Assembly: GCA_020650975.1 (NCBI GenBank)
Contig: JAIPMN010000625.1
Span: forward strand, 6,762-36,972
DNA: 30,211 bases
Direction: 5' to 3'
DNA from: Apostichopus californicus
Taxonomy: Eukaryota; Echinodermata; Holothuroidea; Aspidochirotida; Stichopodidae
This document shows, in pieces, positions 27,401-29,908 of the stretch. A model generated the notes under the pieces. The model worked only from the letters and a program-made list of their open reading frames with translations. It was not told the DNA's origin and did not search any database. The first letter of the stretch is position 1. Every line of letters begins with the position of its first letter. A program made the translations under genes and the position numbers.

Positions 27401-28753
27401 AAAATATTGCATTAAATATTGCAATAAATTGAGAACCCTCTCCCATTATTACTCATAATTACAGATTATGTAGTAAATTCTAAAAATTCTAAATGCTAAA
27501 TATAGATTATACAGTAAATTCTATACTGCTAGTAGTTTGATCATTGTATATTGTTTATGCACAAGAAGAAACTTGTCTTTACACACACAATTCTTATTAT
27601 TTCTTCACACGTTTAACAGGTTCATGTTGCAAATAGTCAAGTGCATCCGCTACGATAACGTCCACATTCCAATCACCATGCTGGTCGACGAGTACAAGAG
27701 GCAGGGCATAGAGAAAAGCCACAGACGTGGAATCTACCACGACCTTCTCTTCTTAACCTTCACCGCTCTAGGAAAAGATAACATTGATCAGGGTATGTAA
27801 CTTGTGTTACTTGTTATAACCAATGCATTGACAACCCCCACTGATGTTAGGAATCTTTCTTGTGGAAAATTGGAAGGTAGATTGTTCATACTTGTGCCTG
27901 TTCAAGTCATCCAAGTGTGTTTCACATTCAGCATTTTGTTCTGGGAGGGGCATACAAAGGGAGGGGAGGGGAACATTTAGGTTAAGACCCCTTTGTTCAG
28001 CATGAGAAGGGAGGAGAGGGGATGGCAAGGGTGCATTGCATTGCTAGGAATCGACAAACGGGTCGTTGTTGATTTCTCTTGGGGGTCAGTAATTACGTTT
28101 ACGATGATTAGTATACATATACATAAAGTTTTCATAACGTCATGTGTATTCAAATTGAAATACTTTAGTAAAGAATGATGGTTTTCAGCTGCAGTCTGTA
28201 TTCTGGACTATTGTGTGACTACCCTCCATGATATGATGCCTTGGCCTTTTACACTATCTTCCTACAAGGCACAATAATAATGTTGTGTTTTGAAGATAAA
28301 TGTCAGATTTTATTAGTCTTCAAGTAAAGAAGAACATCAACTTTAGTGACCTCAATGAGGCTCAGCTGACACCATTATTACCACCCAAATTGTTTTTTTT
28401 TTTAATATCACACATTCCAAAATTTGCAGAGAATTGAGTTTAGTTTCATTCATGCCAATATTGATGTACATAGATGAACTTAATTTTTATTATATTACAT
28501 TTTATTTCATTTTATTTACATTCCATTTGTTGCTTATGATTGTACGTTTTCTCTTTTCCCATTTACATATACAGAGGCATTTGACATGAAGTATCGATCA
28601 GCCTGGGACAAGTTAACAGTTGATTACAAGGATCAGATGCAGTATGATGATGGCCCACCACCAACAGCTGTTAGGATGTGCCACCTAGCCTTTGGGTCTC
28701 TGGCACTCCAAACTTCAGTTCAGGGCAAAAATAAGCCTCTTATTGATTGTTAG
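254..28753 (+). CDS. DENND4: DENND4 / Crag-like Rab guanine-nucleotide exchange factor, spliced from 24 exons, 5'-partial
   Basis: This entry spans the whole coding part of the gene; the exons are listed separately. The spliced reading frame gives 1756 residues and a TAG stop. Window-relative residue ranges are uDENN about 1-153, cDENN about 174-310, dDENN about 340-440, a PPR-like segment about 580-630, a low-complexity Ser/Asp-rich region about 640-1257, a CxxC...CxxC motif about 1295-1320, and a conserved C-terminal domain about 1510-1740. Blocks such as [56 protein letters not shown] and [10 protein letters not shown] are family signatures recalled from vertebrate DENND4. Family members activate Rab10 (and Rab11 in flies) on post-Golgi and endosomal membranes through the tripartite DENN module. 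The N-terminal MABP domain, roughly 200 residues, is missing because it lies upstream. The family call is near certain; the organism and exact orthology are not. Confidence 0.95.
424..720 (+). other. Intron 1 (297 bp)
   Basis: The donor is GTGAGT and the acceptor GATTAG. The intron is AT-rich with no repeat or reading frame of note. The acceptor pyrimidine tract is weak, but the reading frame joins exactly into [10 protein letters not shown]. Confidence 0.88.
721..944 (+). CDS. DENND4: DENND4 exon 2: uDENN core
   Basis: This exon encodes residues 57 to about 131, beginning [14 protein letters not shown]. It contains [20 protein letters not shown] and ends [12 protein letters not shown]. The [11 protein letters not shown] segment is the strongly conserved central strand of the DENND4 uDENN fold. 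The exon enters in phase 0 and leaves in phase 2, with AG at 943-944 followed by GTAAGA. Reading past the donor gives an immediate stop (AGG TAA). Confidence 0.94.
1473..1502 (+). repeat. G-run cluster in intron 2
   Basis: This short tract has at least four runs of three or more G separated by one or two bases. It could form a G-quadruplex in DNA or in the pre-mRNA. It is only a composition feature and no function is shown. Confidence 0.6.
3218..3345 (+). repeat. Purine microsatellite and G-run cluster in intron 2
   Basis: An 8-bp GGGAAGGA-type repeat at about 3222-3257 is followed by imperfect GGGGTAGGGGAAGAGGATA-like units to about 3340. The whole tract is almost pure purine on the + strand with many G4 runs. 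It explains the low-complexity proline/serine-rich open frame on the complementary strand here, which I do not regard as a gene. Confidence 0.85.
4103..4115 (+). promoter_or_regulatory. DR1-like nuclear-receptor site in intron 2
   Basis: TAACCTTTGACCC reads on the minus strand as GGGTCA-A-AGGTTA, a direct repeat of half-sites with one-base spacing and one mismatch. Such sites are bound by HNF4- or RXR-type receptors in animals. A single motif match is weak evidence of function. Confidence 0.3.
4766..5209 (+). repeat. Tandem duplication in intron 2, copy 1 (about 444 bp)
   Basis: This copy begins with AAACACAAATACAATCAAA and ends at CCCTGGAAG. Copy 2 follows directly. Shared landmarks in order are TTCTTCGACTGTGGCCAG, CTGATTGTACGGCA, CTGTGCATATTATAAAC, an A/G-rich block, GGAACACACATGT, TGGTTTCAATTTGCTTTACT and GTAGAGCGTTCC. 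The internal purine tract (about 4910-5025) contains several runs of four or more G. Confidence 0.93.
5210..5650 (+). repeat. Tandem duplication in intron 2, copy 2 (about 441 bp)
   Basis: This copy carries the same landmarks as copy 1 in the same order and orientation, with scattered substitutions and small length changes mostly in the G/A tract (about 5347-5462). It ends at ACCCTGGAAG. The mirrored proline/phenylalanine-rich open frames on the minus strand in both copies come from the purine tract and are not genes. Confidence 0.93.
5833..5844. promoter_or_regulatory. Perfect AGGTCATGACCT palindrome (TREpal-type nuclear-receptor element)
   Basis: Two AGGTCA half-sites face each other with no spacer, giving a 12-bp perfect palindrome. 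This is the classic palindromic thyroid-hormone/retinoid receptor element of vertebrates. About 0.002 occurrences of one given 12-mer are expected in a window of this size. Activity cannot be judged from sequence. Confidence 0.45.
6928..6994 (+). CDS. DENND4: DENND4 exon 3: end of uDENN
   Basis: This short 67-nt exon encodes [20 protein letters not shown] followed by MQ, matching the conserved HFMHN-PFPSPQRPRILVQ block of DENND4 proteins. The acceptor is ATGGCAG after a 12-T tract and the donor is GTGAGA. It enters in phase 2, completing an Arg codon from exon 2, and leaves in phase 0. Confidence 0.95.
6995..8010 (+). other. Intron 3 (1016 bp)
   Basis: Donor GTGAGA, acceptor CTGACAG after a C/T-rich tract. 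It contains a short TAATCAG repeat (about 7771-7803) and a (CAGT)n stretch near 7921-7935. No reading frame or RNA gene is seen. Confidence 0.85.
8011..8211 (+). CDS. DENND4: DENND4 exon 4: start of cDENN
   Basis: This exon encodes residues 154-220 (67 codons, phase 0 to 0). It contains [11 protein letters not shown] and [20 protein letters not shown]. The PLPLSGASF strand and the ESKILLHS strand begin the cDENN domain, which forms most of the Rab-binding surface in DENN exchange factors. The donor is GTATGC. Confidence 0.96.
8212..9511 (+). other. Intron 4 (1300 bp)
   Basis: Donor GTATGC, acceptor TTCACAG after C10 and a pyrimidine tract. It contains a G-run cluster at about 9110-9142 and a TGATGATAT-rich repeat with a small perfect inverted repeat (CATCACA...TGTGATG) at about 9349-9402. 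No gene is seen. Confidence 0.85.
9349..9402 (+). repeat. TGATGATAT-type short repeat with inverted arms
   Basis: CATCACA and TGTGATG form a 7-bp inverted repeat around a five-base loop. They are followed by further TGTGATGATAT-like copies. It lies in intron 4 and shows no sign of function. Confidence 0.55.
9512..9687 (+). CDS. DENND4: DENND4 exon 5: cDENN core
   Basis: This exon encodes residues 221 to about 279. It begins [17 protein letters not shown] and includes [20 protein letters not shown] and CVDIDTNTI. These are hallmark cDENN strands: the W-QCPY-PLCP helix/strand and the V-GI-SRYF strand. It enters in phase 0 and leaves in phase 2, with donor GTGAGT. An in-frame ATG opens the exon, but it corresponds to an internal conserved Met, not a start. 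Confidence 0.96.
9688..10092 (+). other. Intron 5 (405 bp)
   Basis: Donor GTGAGT, acceptor TGTCCACAG. AT-rich, with no repeat or gene noticed. Confidence 0.85.
10093..10135 (+). CDS. DENND4: DENND4 exon 6: microexon-sized cDENN segment
   Basis: This 43-nt exon encodes [14 protein letters not shown], matching the EKK...LP-K-P segment that follows the IDLDTN strand in vertebrate homologues. The acceptor is TCCACAG and the donor GTAAAT. It enters in phase 2 and leaves in phase 0. It is short enough to be missed by automatic gene callers. Confidence 0.92.
10403..10543 (+). CDS. DENND4: DENND4 exon 7: end of cDENN and linker to dDENN
   Basis: This exon encodes residues 294-340 (47 codons, phase 0 to 0). 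It begins [20 protein letters not shown] and ends [13 protein letters not shown]. The K-LL--L--L helix is conserved; the middle is variable. Acceptor CTTCAG, donor GTAAGC. A G-run cluster starts 13 bases into the next intron. Confidence 0.92.
10557..10577 (+). repeat. G-run cluster just inside intron 7
   Basis: Four runs of three or more G lie within 40 bases of the exon 7 donor. G-runs in this position are known binding sites for hnRNP H/F proteins in animals and usually enhance use of the neighbouring 5' splice site. Here it is position and composition only. Confidence 0.45.
11132..11241 (+). repeat. 39-bp tandem repeat, about 2.8 copies, in intron 7
   Basis: Units begin TTACCAC(T/C)GTCC and continue with TTAGTTAATGTCTCAATC. 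They start at 11132, 11171 and 11210. The first two are full length (39 bp each) and the third is truncated with a one-base insertion. Confidence 0.93.
11347..11488 (+). CDS. DENND4: DENND4 exon 8: dDENN first half
   Basis: This exon encodes residues 341 to about 387, including [20 protein letters not shown] and [10 protein letters not shown], then DADARFDCS. The I-DAFL-FMASI-K-Y--YL-PIT block is the dDENN helix conserved in all DENND4 proteins. It enters in phase 0 and leaves in phase 1, with donor GTATGT. Confidence 0.95.
11489..12305 (+). other. Intron 8 (817 bp)
   Basis: Donor GTATGT, acceptor TCTTAAG. A G-rich cluster lies at 11798-11821. Nothing else was recognised. The acceptor is AAG, less common than CAG, but the frame joins exactly into GFIKSRDRA. 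Confidence 0.85.
12306..12451 (+). CDS. DENND4: DENND4 exon 9: dDENN second half
   Basis: This exon encodes residues to 436, including [20 protein letters not shown] and [20 protein letters not shown], then AFFEDCTER. The FLKSRDRA...F---L--TQ-FI-F-EE-SFVS motif is near-identical to vertebrate dDENN sequence. It enters in phase 1 and leaves in phase 0, with donor GTAAGT. Confidence 0.96.
12452..14146 (+). other. Intron 9 (1695 bp)
   Basis: Donor GTAAGT, acceptor TTCTAG. It contains a 198-bp tandem duplication (12654-13037), an AGAGAAAG tract near 13330-13355 and a very degraded tRNA-B-box-like sequence near 13735-13750. No gene is seen; open frames here are short and unlike the family. Confidence 0.85.
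12654..13037 (+). repeat. 198-bp tandem duplication in intron 9
   Basis: Copy 1 (12654-12851) and copy 2 (12852 to about 13037) share CCTGTTGTG, GACTTAAAATAACAAA, GATATGAATGCAAGGTT, GAAAATATCAG and TTTATTCTGTATAAGGAAAC, then TTGCACAACTTT. Copy 2 is slightly shorter and diverged at scattered positions and in T-runs. Confidence 0.93.
14147..14265 (+). CDS. DENND4: DENND4 exon 10: acidic linker after dDENN
   Basis: This exon encodes residues 437 to about 476. It begins [20 protein letters not shown] and continues [20 protein letters not shown]. The [10 protein letters not shown] motif matches the SEHTVFI-PPE motif in vertebrate homologues. It enters in phase 0 and leaves in phase 2; the donor GTGAGT overlaps a TGA that would be read if the intron were retained. 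Confidence 0.93.
14266..15178 (+). other. Intron 10 (913 bp)
   Basis: Donor GTGAGT, acceptor GTTTCAG. A T-run followed by a G-run cluster lies at 14692-14717, with a related GATAGAG...TTCTTGGGGATG segment repeated imperfectly around 14640-14780. No gene is seen. Confidence 0.82.
14640..14790 (+). repeat. Imperfect direct repeat with G-run in intron 10
   Basis: The phrase TTCTTGGGGATG(A/G)GATGGT occurs twice, about 90 bases apart (near 14663 and 14750), with GATAGAGTTTT between. A G-run (about 14700-14716) separates them. This looks like an old short tandem duplication. Confidence 0.7.
15179..15361 (+). CDS. DENND4: DENND4 exon 11: linker with RTKQEM motif
   Basis: This exon encodes residues to about 537. 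It begins [14 protein letters not shown] and includes [18 protein letters not shown] and EQWA. The RRTKQE(M/I)...AK sequence followed by WAK/N is a recognisable block in vertebrate DENND4. It enters in phase 2 and leaves in phase 2, so at 183 nt it is a symmetric exon. Donor GTAAGG. Confidence 0.94.
15362..16120 (+). other. Intron 11 (759 bp)
   Basis: Donor GTAAGG, acceptor TTTTTTCAG after a long T/C tract. The 90-codon open frame at 15759-16031 is intronic and unlike the family. No repeat of note. Confidence 0.85.
16121..16265 (+). CDS. DENND4: DENND4 exon 12: helical linker before PPR-like segment
   Basis: This exon encodes residues to 585, reading [19 protein letters not shown], then [15 protein letters not shown] and LVDE. 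The CY-LWF--LP-YV motif matches vertebrate proteins closely. It enters in phase 2 and leaves in phase 0, with donor GTACAA. The acceptor is a strong T-rich CAG. Confidence 0.95.
16266..16826 (+). other. Intron 12 (561 bp)
   Basis: Donor GTACAA, acceptor CCTACAG. It contains a possible tRNA-derived SINE on the minus strand (about 16497-16585). Nothing else is recognised. Confidence 0.82.
16497..16585 (-). mobile_element. Possible tRNA-derived SINE fragment
   Basis: Read on the minus strand, a B-box-like GGTTCAAGCCC (16503-16513) is preceded by GGAGATTGTG and, about 45-60 bases upstream, by an A-box-like stretch around GGATAAATGC. This spacing resembles an RNA polymerase III promoter of a tRNA-derived short interspersed element. 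The ends, target-site duplications and tail are not clear, so it is probably an old fragment. Confidence 0.45.
16827..16955 (+). CDS. DENND4: DENND4 exon 13: PPR-like segment
   Basis: This exon encodes residues 586-628 (43 codons, phase 0 to 0), beginning [20 protein letters not shown]. It continues [20 protein letters not shown] and YNK. The two-helix arrangement with [17 protein letters not shown] is the pentatricopeptide-like repeat annotated in mammalian DENND4 proteins and is one of their most conserved blocks. Donor GTAAGA. Confidence 0.96.
16956..17872 (+). other. Intron 13 (917 bp)
   Basis: Donor GTAAGA, acceptor TAACCAG. A C-rich run lies at about 17020-17040. TTGGGTATTGTAG occurs twice (about 17400 and 17494), a minor direct repeat. 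No gene is seen. Confidence 0.82.
17873..18110 (+). CDS. DENND4: DENND4 exon 14: end of conserved half, start of disordered region
   Basis: This exon encodes residues 629 to about 707. It begins [11 protein letters not shown] and includes [20 protein letters not shown]. After this the sequence becomes Ser/Asp-rich ([19 protein letters not shown]). The AVLES-WPS...W-K-RN---G-AQF---L conserved stretch ends here. A basic KRRSYS stretch resembles basophilic kinase target sites. It enters in phase 0 and leaves in phase 1, with donor GTATGA. Confidence 0.94.
18125..18200 (+). repeat. C-rich (CCCCATTC)-type repeat next to exon 14 donor
   Basis: Imperfect CCCCATTCCCCCA(A/T)CC units repeat about four to five times. 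The complement is a G-run array capable in principle of forming quadruplexes; the + strand, as RNA, would be a C-rich tract that can bind PCBP/hnRNP K-type proteins. Confidence 0.7.
18351..18520 (+). repeat. Two-copy tandem repeat with (AATC)n/(AGTC)n microsatellite in intron 14
   Basis: Copy 1 (18351-18437) and copy 2 (18438-18520) share GATGTCAG(T/C)TTATTTTG, CCATCCATTTCT, CATCTATCAATCAAT and CAGTTAGTCA. Copy 1 has six AATC units, copy 2 fewer with a GAATC interruption. Confidence 0.92.
19189..19519 (+). repeat. Three-copy tandem repeat, about 110 bp, in intron 14
   Basis: Units start at 19189 (109 bp), 19298 (111 bp) and 19409 (111 bp), each beginning CTTC(A/C)AGTAGTCAAATC and ending in GGTTTTTCTAG or a close variant. 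Copies are near-identical. Each contains TGATATTAACC, resembling a branch site, and a terminal T-rich TCTAG, resembling a 3' splice site, 131-353 bases upstream of the real acceptor of exon 15. Confidence 0.95.
19650..19862 (+). CDS. DENND4: DENND4 exon 15: symmetric exon in disordered region
   Basis: This exon encodes 71 residues, beginning [20 protein letters not shown] and ending SPLLNG across the junction. The sequence is Pro/Asp/Ser-rich with no domain I recognise. It enters and leaves in phase 1 and is 213 nt, so skipping keeps the frame. The donor GTTAGC is weak, and reading on gives GGT TAG, an immediate stop at 19865-19867. I chose this exon because frame, acceptor and composition agree; homology support is low. 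Confidence 0.78.
19863..21555 (+). other. Intron 15 (1693 bp)
   Basis: Donor GTTAGC, acceptor CTGACAG. It holds AATAAA signals at 20475-20480 and 20483-20488, a CA run near 20449-20462 and an AT-rich TAAT cluster near 20347-20372. The longest frames (60-90 codons) have no family resemblance. No gene is seen. Confidence 0.82.
20475..20488 (+). terminator. Two overlapping-range AATAAA hexamers in intron 15 (candidate intronic polyadenylation signal)
   Basis: AATAAA occurs at 20475-20480 and again at 20483-20488, with a GT-rich stretch about 80 bases downstream. With the in-frame TAG just past exon 15, this could terminate a short transcript. AATAAA is common by chance in AT-rich introns, so this is only a candidate. 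Confidence 0.25.
21556..21768 (+). CDS. DENND4: DENND4 exon 16: symmetric exon in disordered region
   Basis: This exon encodes 71 residues, beginning [20 protein letters not shown] and including [19 protein letters not shown] and [14 protein letters not shown]. It is Ser/Thr/Asn-rich and likely unstructured. RNSS and RKSEGSS resemble basophilic kinase targets. It enters and leaves in phase 1 and is 213 nt, the same length as exon 15, although the two do not look homologous. Acceptor GACAG, donor GTGAGA. Confidence 0.87.
21769..22241 (+). other. Intron 16 (473 bp), partly open in frame with exon 17
   Basis: Donor GTGAGA, acceptor ACTCCAG. The frame of exon 17 stays open upstream to 21920, but the encoded Pro/Phe/Cys-rich sequence looks intronic and the frame from exon 16 meets a TGA at about 21817. 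C-runs lie near 21922-21938 and G-runs near 22130-22150. Confidence 0.75.
22242..23465 (+). CDS. DENND4: DENND4 exon 17: large exon of the central disordered region
   Basis: This 1224-nt exon encodes 408 residues, far longer than its neighbours. It is Ser/Asp/Lys/Asn-rich and mostly low complexity, with a six-glycine run (about 22795-22812) and an acidic [11 protein letters not shown]. Two islands look structured: [15 protein letters not shown] (22490-22534) and [19 protein letters not shown] (23225-23281), each resembling short conserved blocks in vertebrate homologues. Ser-Pro sites (HKSPGT, SSSPGL, TRSPAT) and RSHSLGS are likely phosphorylation sites. It enters and leaves in phase 1. The exon is markedly GC-richer than the introns. 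Acceptor CTCCAG, donor GTGAGT. Confidence 0.93.
23466..24159 (+). other. Intron 17 (694 bp)
   Basis: Donor GTGAGT, acceptor CTCTCTCAG. A (TACA)n microsatellite lies at about 23813-23832. No gene is seen. Confidence 0.85.
23813..23832 (+). repeat. (TACA)n microsatellite
   Basis: Five TACA units in intron 17, a possible length polymorphism. Confidence 0.9.
24160..24334 (+). CDS. DENND4: DENND4 exon 18: first half of Cys motif
   Basis: This exon encodes residues to about 1316. It includes [20 protein letters not shown] and [17 protein letters not shown]. It matches the vertebrate block AMEV-MSSC-QC--C--L-YDEEIM-GW--DDS. The CxxC pair here (CRCSQC) is completed by a second CxxC in exon 19, suggesting a zinc-ribbon or treble-clef-like knuckle. 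It enters in phase 1 and leaves in phase 2, with donor GTAGGA. Confidence 0.95.
24335..24673 (+). other. Intron 18 (339 bp)
   Basis: Donor GTAGGA, acceptor CCACCAG. Nothing notable was seen. Confidence 0.85.
24674..25126 (+). CDS. DENND4: DENND4 exon 19: second half of Cys motif and Ser-rich tail
   Basis: This exon encodes residues to about 1467, beginning [18 protein letters not shown]. The CxFC pair followed by a hydrophobic strand matches the CPFC...F-P-L-I- segment of homologues. The rest is Ser/Asp/Glu-rich with SRRSRSSSE and [10 protein letters not shown]. It enters and leaves in phase 2 and is 453 nt, hence symmetric. The donor GTTTGT is weak; it is chosen because the next exon resumes with [14 protein letters not shown] in frame. 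Confidence 0.9.
25393..25672 (+). CDS. DENND4: DENND4 exon 20: start of conserved C-terminal domain
   Basis: This exon encodes residues to 1560. After a variable lead ([20 protein letters not shown]) comes [19 protein letters not shown], then [12 protein letters not shown]. The [17 protein letters not shown] and HPIIFWNL blocks are the strongest C-terminal signature of the family. It enters in phase 2 and leaves in phase 0. Acceptor CCTTCAG, donor GTAAGT. Confidence 0.96.
25673..26094 (+). other. Intron 20 (422 bp)
   Basis: Donor GTAAGT, acceptor TTTCTCAG after a long T tract. No repeat or gene noticed. Confidence 0.85.
26095..26175 (+). CDS. DENND4: DENND4 exon 21: C-terminal domain
   Basis: This 81-nt exon encodes [19 protein letters not shown] and AYSELQEN (27 codons, phase 0 to 0). 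It continues the FWNLVWYF-RLDLP-YL-G-LL block. Donor GTAAGT. Confidence 0.94.
26176..26820 (+). other. Intron 21 (645 bp)
   Basis: Donor GTAAGT, acceptor CATCAACAG. AT-rich with no structure noticed. Confidence 0.85.
26821..26978 (+). CDS. DENND4: DENND4 exon 22: C-terminal domain
   Basis: This exon encodes residues to about 1640, including [17 protein letters not shown] and [20 protein letters not shown]. The V----LW---------PMY-LW motif fits the family, where a strand-rich core is seen. It enters in phase 0 and leaves in phase 2, with donor GTAAGT. Confidence 0.92.
26979..27619 (+). other. Intron 22 (641 bp), largely a tandem repeat
   Basis: Donor GTAAGT, acceptor TTTAACAG. The 136-bp repeat at 27151-27485 makes up about half of the intron. 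No gene is seen. Confidence 0.85.
27151..27485 (+). repeat. 136-bp tandem repeat, about 2.4 copies, in intron 22
   Basis: Units begin AATAAATTGAGAACCCTCTC at 27151, 27287 and 27423. The first two are exactly 136 bp and nearly identical (one visible difference, ACTAATAATT versus ACTCATAATT); the third is truncated. Within each unit, ATTGCATTAAATATT is itself repeated. The high identity points to recent expansion or an assembly duplication. Confidence 0.96.
27620..27792 (+). CDS. DENND4: DENND4 exon 23: C-terminal domain
   Basis: This exon encodes residues to about 1697. It includes [20 protein letters not shown] and [20 protein letters not shown], then DNIDQ. The I-----V--PI--L--------R--YR-ILFL----LG--NID-EAFD block is conserved in the family and continues into exon 24. 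It enters in phase 2 and leaves in phase 1, with donor GTATGT. Confidence 0.95.
27793..28574 (+). other. Intron 23 (782 bp)
   Basis: Donor GTATGT, acceptor ATATACAG. A short G/A-rich stretch lies near 27943-28025. No gene is seen. Confidence 0.85.
28575..28753 (+). CDS. DENND4: DENND4 exon 24: C-terminus and stop
   Basis: This exon encodes [19 protein letters not shown] and then [20 protein letters not shown], followed by [12 protein letters not shown] and TAG at 28751-28753. EAFD--Y--A---L and PP-ASV--C---FG correspond to the end of vertebrate DENND4. The homologues I recall stop a few residues after FG, so the last 12-15 residues look like a lineage-specific extension. It enters in phase 1. 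Confidence 0.95.
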
Positions 28754-28832
28754 GGCGTTTAGGCAAGTACTCCTGCTACTAGCCCAAAGCAGAATCAATG
28801 AAGACCTACATATCCTAGAAGAAGCTTTGGAT

Positions 28833-29095
28833 AGAACCAGCATGTATTTTACTGTTAGGATGCAAAACCTAGCTTCTGCATTAGGTCAGAAGTATGTAAA
28901 AGAATCAACATGTCTTTTTGAATGATAGGATACTAAACCTAGCTTCCACAGAAAAGCACATGTGGTTTGAAAAGGAAAAGAGAAAAACCCAGCTAGTTGT
29001 TTTGACTGTTAGGATATTAAACCTAGTTACTCAGTTCAAATGTATGGAAAGATTCAAAATATCTTGCTGACCGTTAGATCGTTACAGTTAATTAC
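28833..29095 (+). repeat. Degenerate 70-85 bp repeats in the 3' UTR
   Basis: Copies carry an AGAA(T)C(A)-CATGT-TTTT lead, then (C/A)TG(T/A)TAGGAT and ACCTAG, with TTAGGAT or TAGGAT cores near 28855, 28926 and 29010, and a weaker copy near 29083. The core also resembles coding sequence at 28668-28687 in the same exon. Confidence 0.72.
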
Positions 29096-29192
29096 TAGAT
29101 ATGGTCTGAGATTTGAACATTTTTAACAATGCTAGCCATCAATTTCTTATTGTTGGCTTGTTCTGAAAGCAACATGTGATGATTACATAAAA

Positions 29193-29198
29193 AATAAA
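29193..29198 (+). terminator. Candidate polyadenylation signal AATAAA
   Basis: The first canonical AATAAA after the stop codon, 440 bases downstream, is followed by a T-rich stretch. The cleavage site cannot be placed from sequence alone. Confidence 0.5.
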
Positions 29199-29592
29199 TC
29201 TATTTTTTTGGCTGTCAATTCTGCTGAGATTAGACAGTGCTCAGATATTTAATGTAAATGTGCAATGAGACTTTTTGAATTGATCAGCATTGGCAAAATC
29301 TGGTGGCTTTGCATGAAGTTTTTTATGCTAGCCCACACAGGAGAGGCACCAATATCATTTGGGATTTAACCAATAGGTGTGTATTTTAGCTGGCAGAGGT
29401 CAAGAAATGATAAACTTCTATATATTGCAGTTTTGATGAATGGGGCAGTATGGAAGAACTAATTTCAGCTGTTTACCTCTATATCTTAAAATGTATTCAA
29501 TACAGATGGCATGCAACATTTATGATACTTAATATTCTTCTTCATCTTGGCCAGTTTTTTTTGGTTGTAAAGGAACATTGCGATCAAGGGTT

Positions 29593-29908
29593 ACTCTCTT
29601 TGTGAGTTAAACCTAGACGCTCTTAGAGTGAAACAAAGACACTCTTAGAGTGAAATGTAGACGCTCTAAGAGTGAAACGTAGAAAGCTCTGAGAGTGAAA
29701 CGTAGAAAGCTCTGAGAGTGAAACGTAGAAAGCTCTAAGAGTGTAACGTAGAAGCTCTTAGAGTGAAACGTAGAAGCTCTTAGAGTGAAACGTAGCTCTA
29801 AGGGTAAAGGTAGACGCTCTACGAGTGAAACGTAGAAGCTTTAGAGTGAAACGTAGAAGCTCTTAGAGTGAAACGTAGAAACTCTGAGAGTGAAACGTAG
29901 AAACTCTC
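29593..29908 (+). repeat. Minisatellite, about 14 units of 18-23 bp
   Basis: The core unit is GAAGCTCTTAGAGTGAAACG plus TA, 22 bp. Copies differ by one or two bases: GACGCTC, GAAAGCTC or GAAGCTC at the start, and the central base of CTCT-N-AGAG is T, A or G. The first (about 29593-29614) and last (about 29896-29908) copies are degraded. It lies downstream of the DENND4 polyadenylation candidate. Confidence 0.95.

Larger units (their letters stand above)
28754..29592 (+). other. 3' UTR and flanking region
   Basis: This is noncoding AT-rich sequence after the stop. The first third carries degenerate repeats (28833-29095). An AATAAA at 29193-29198 is the best candidate polyadenylation signal. 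The remainder to 29592 shows nothing recognisable. Confidence 0.7.
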
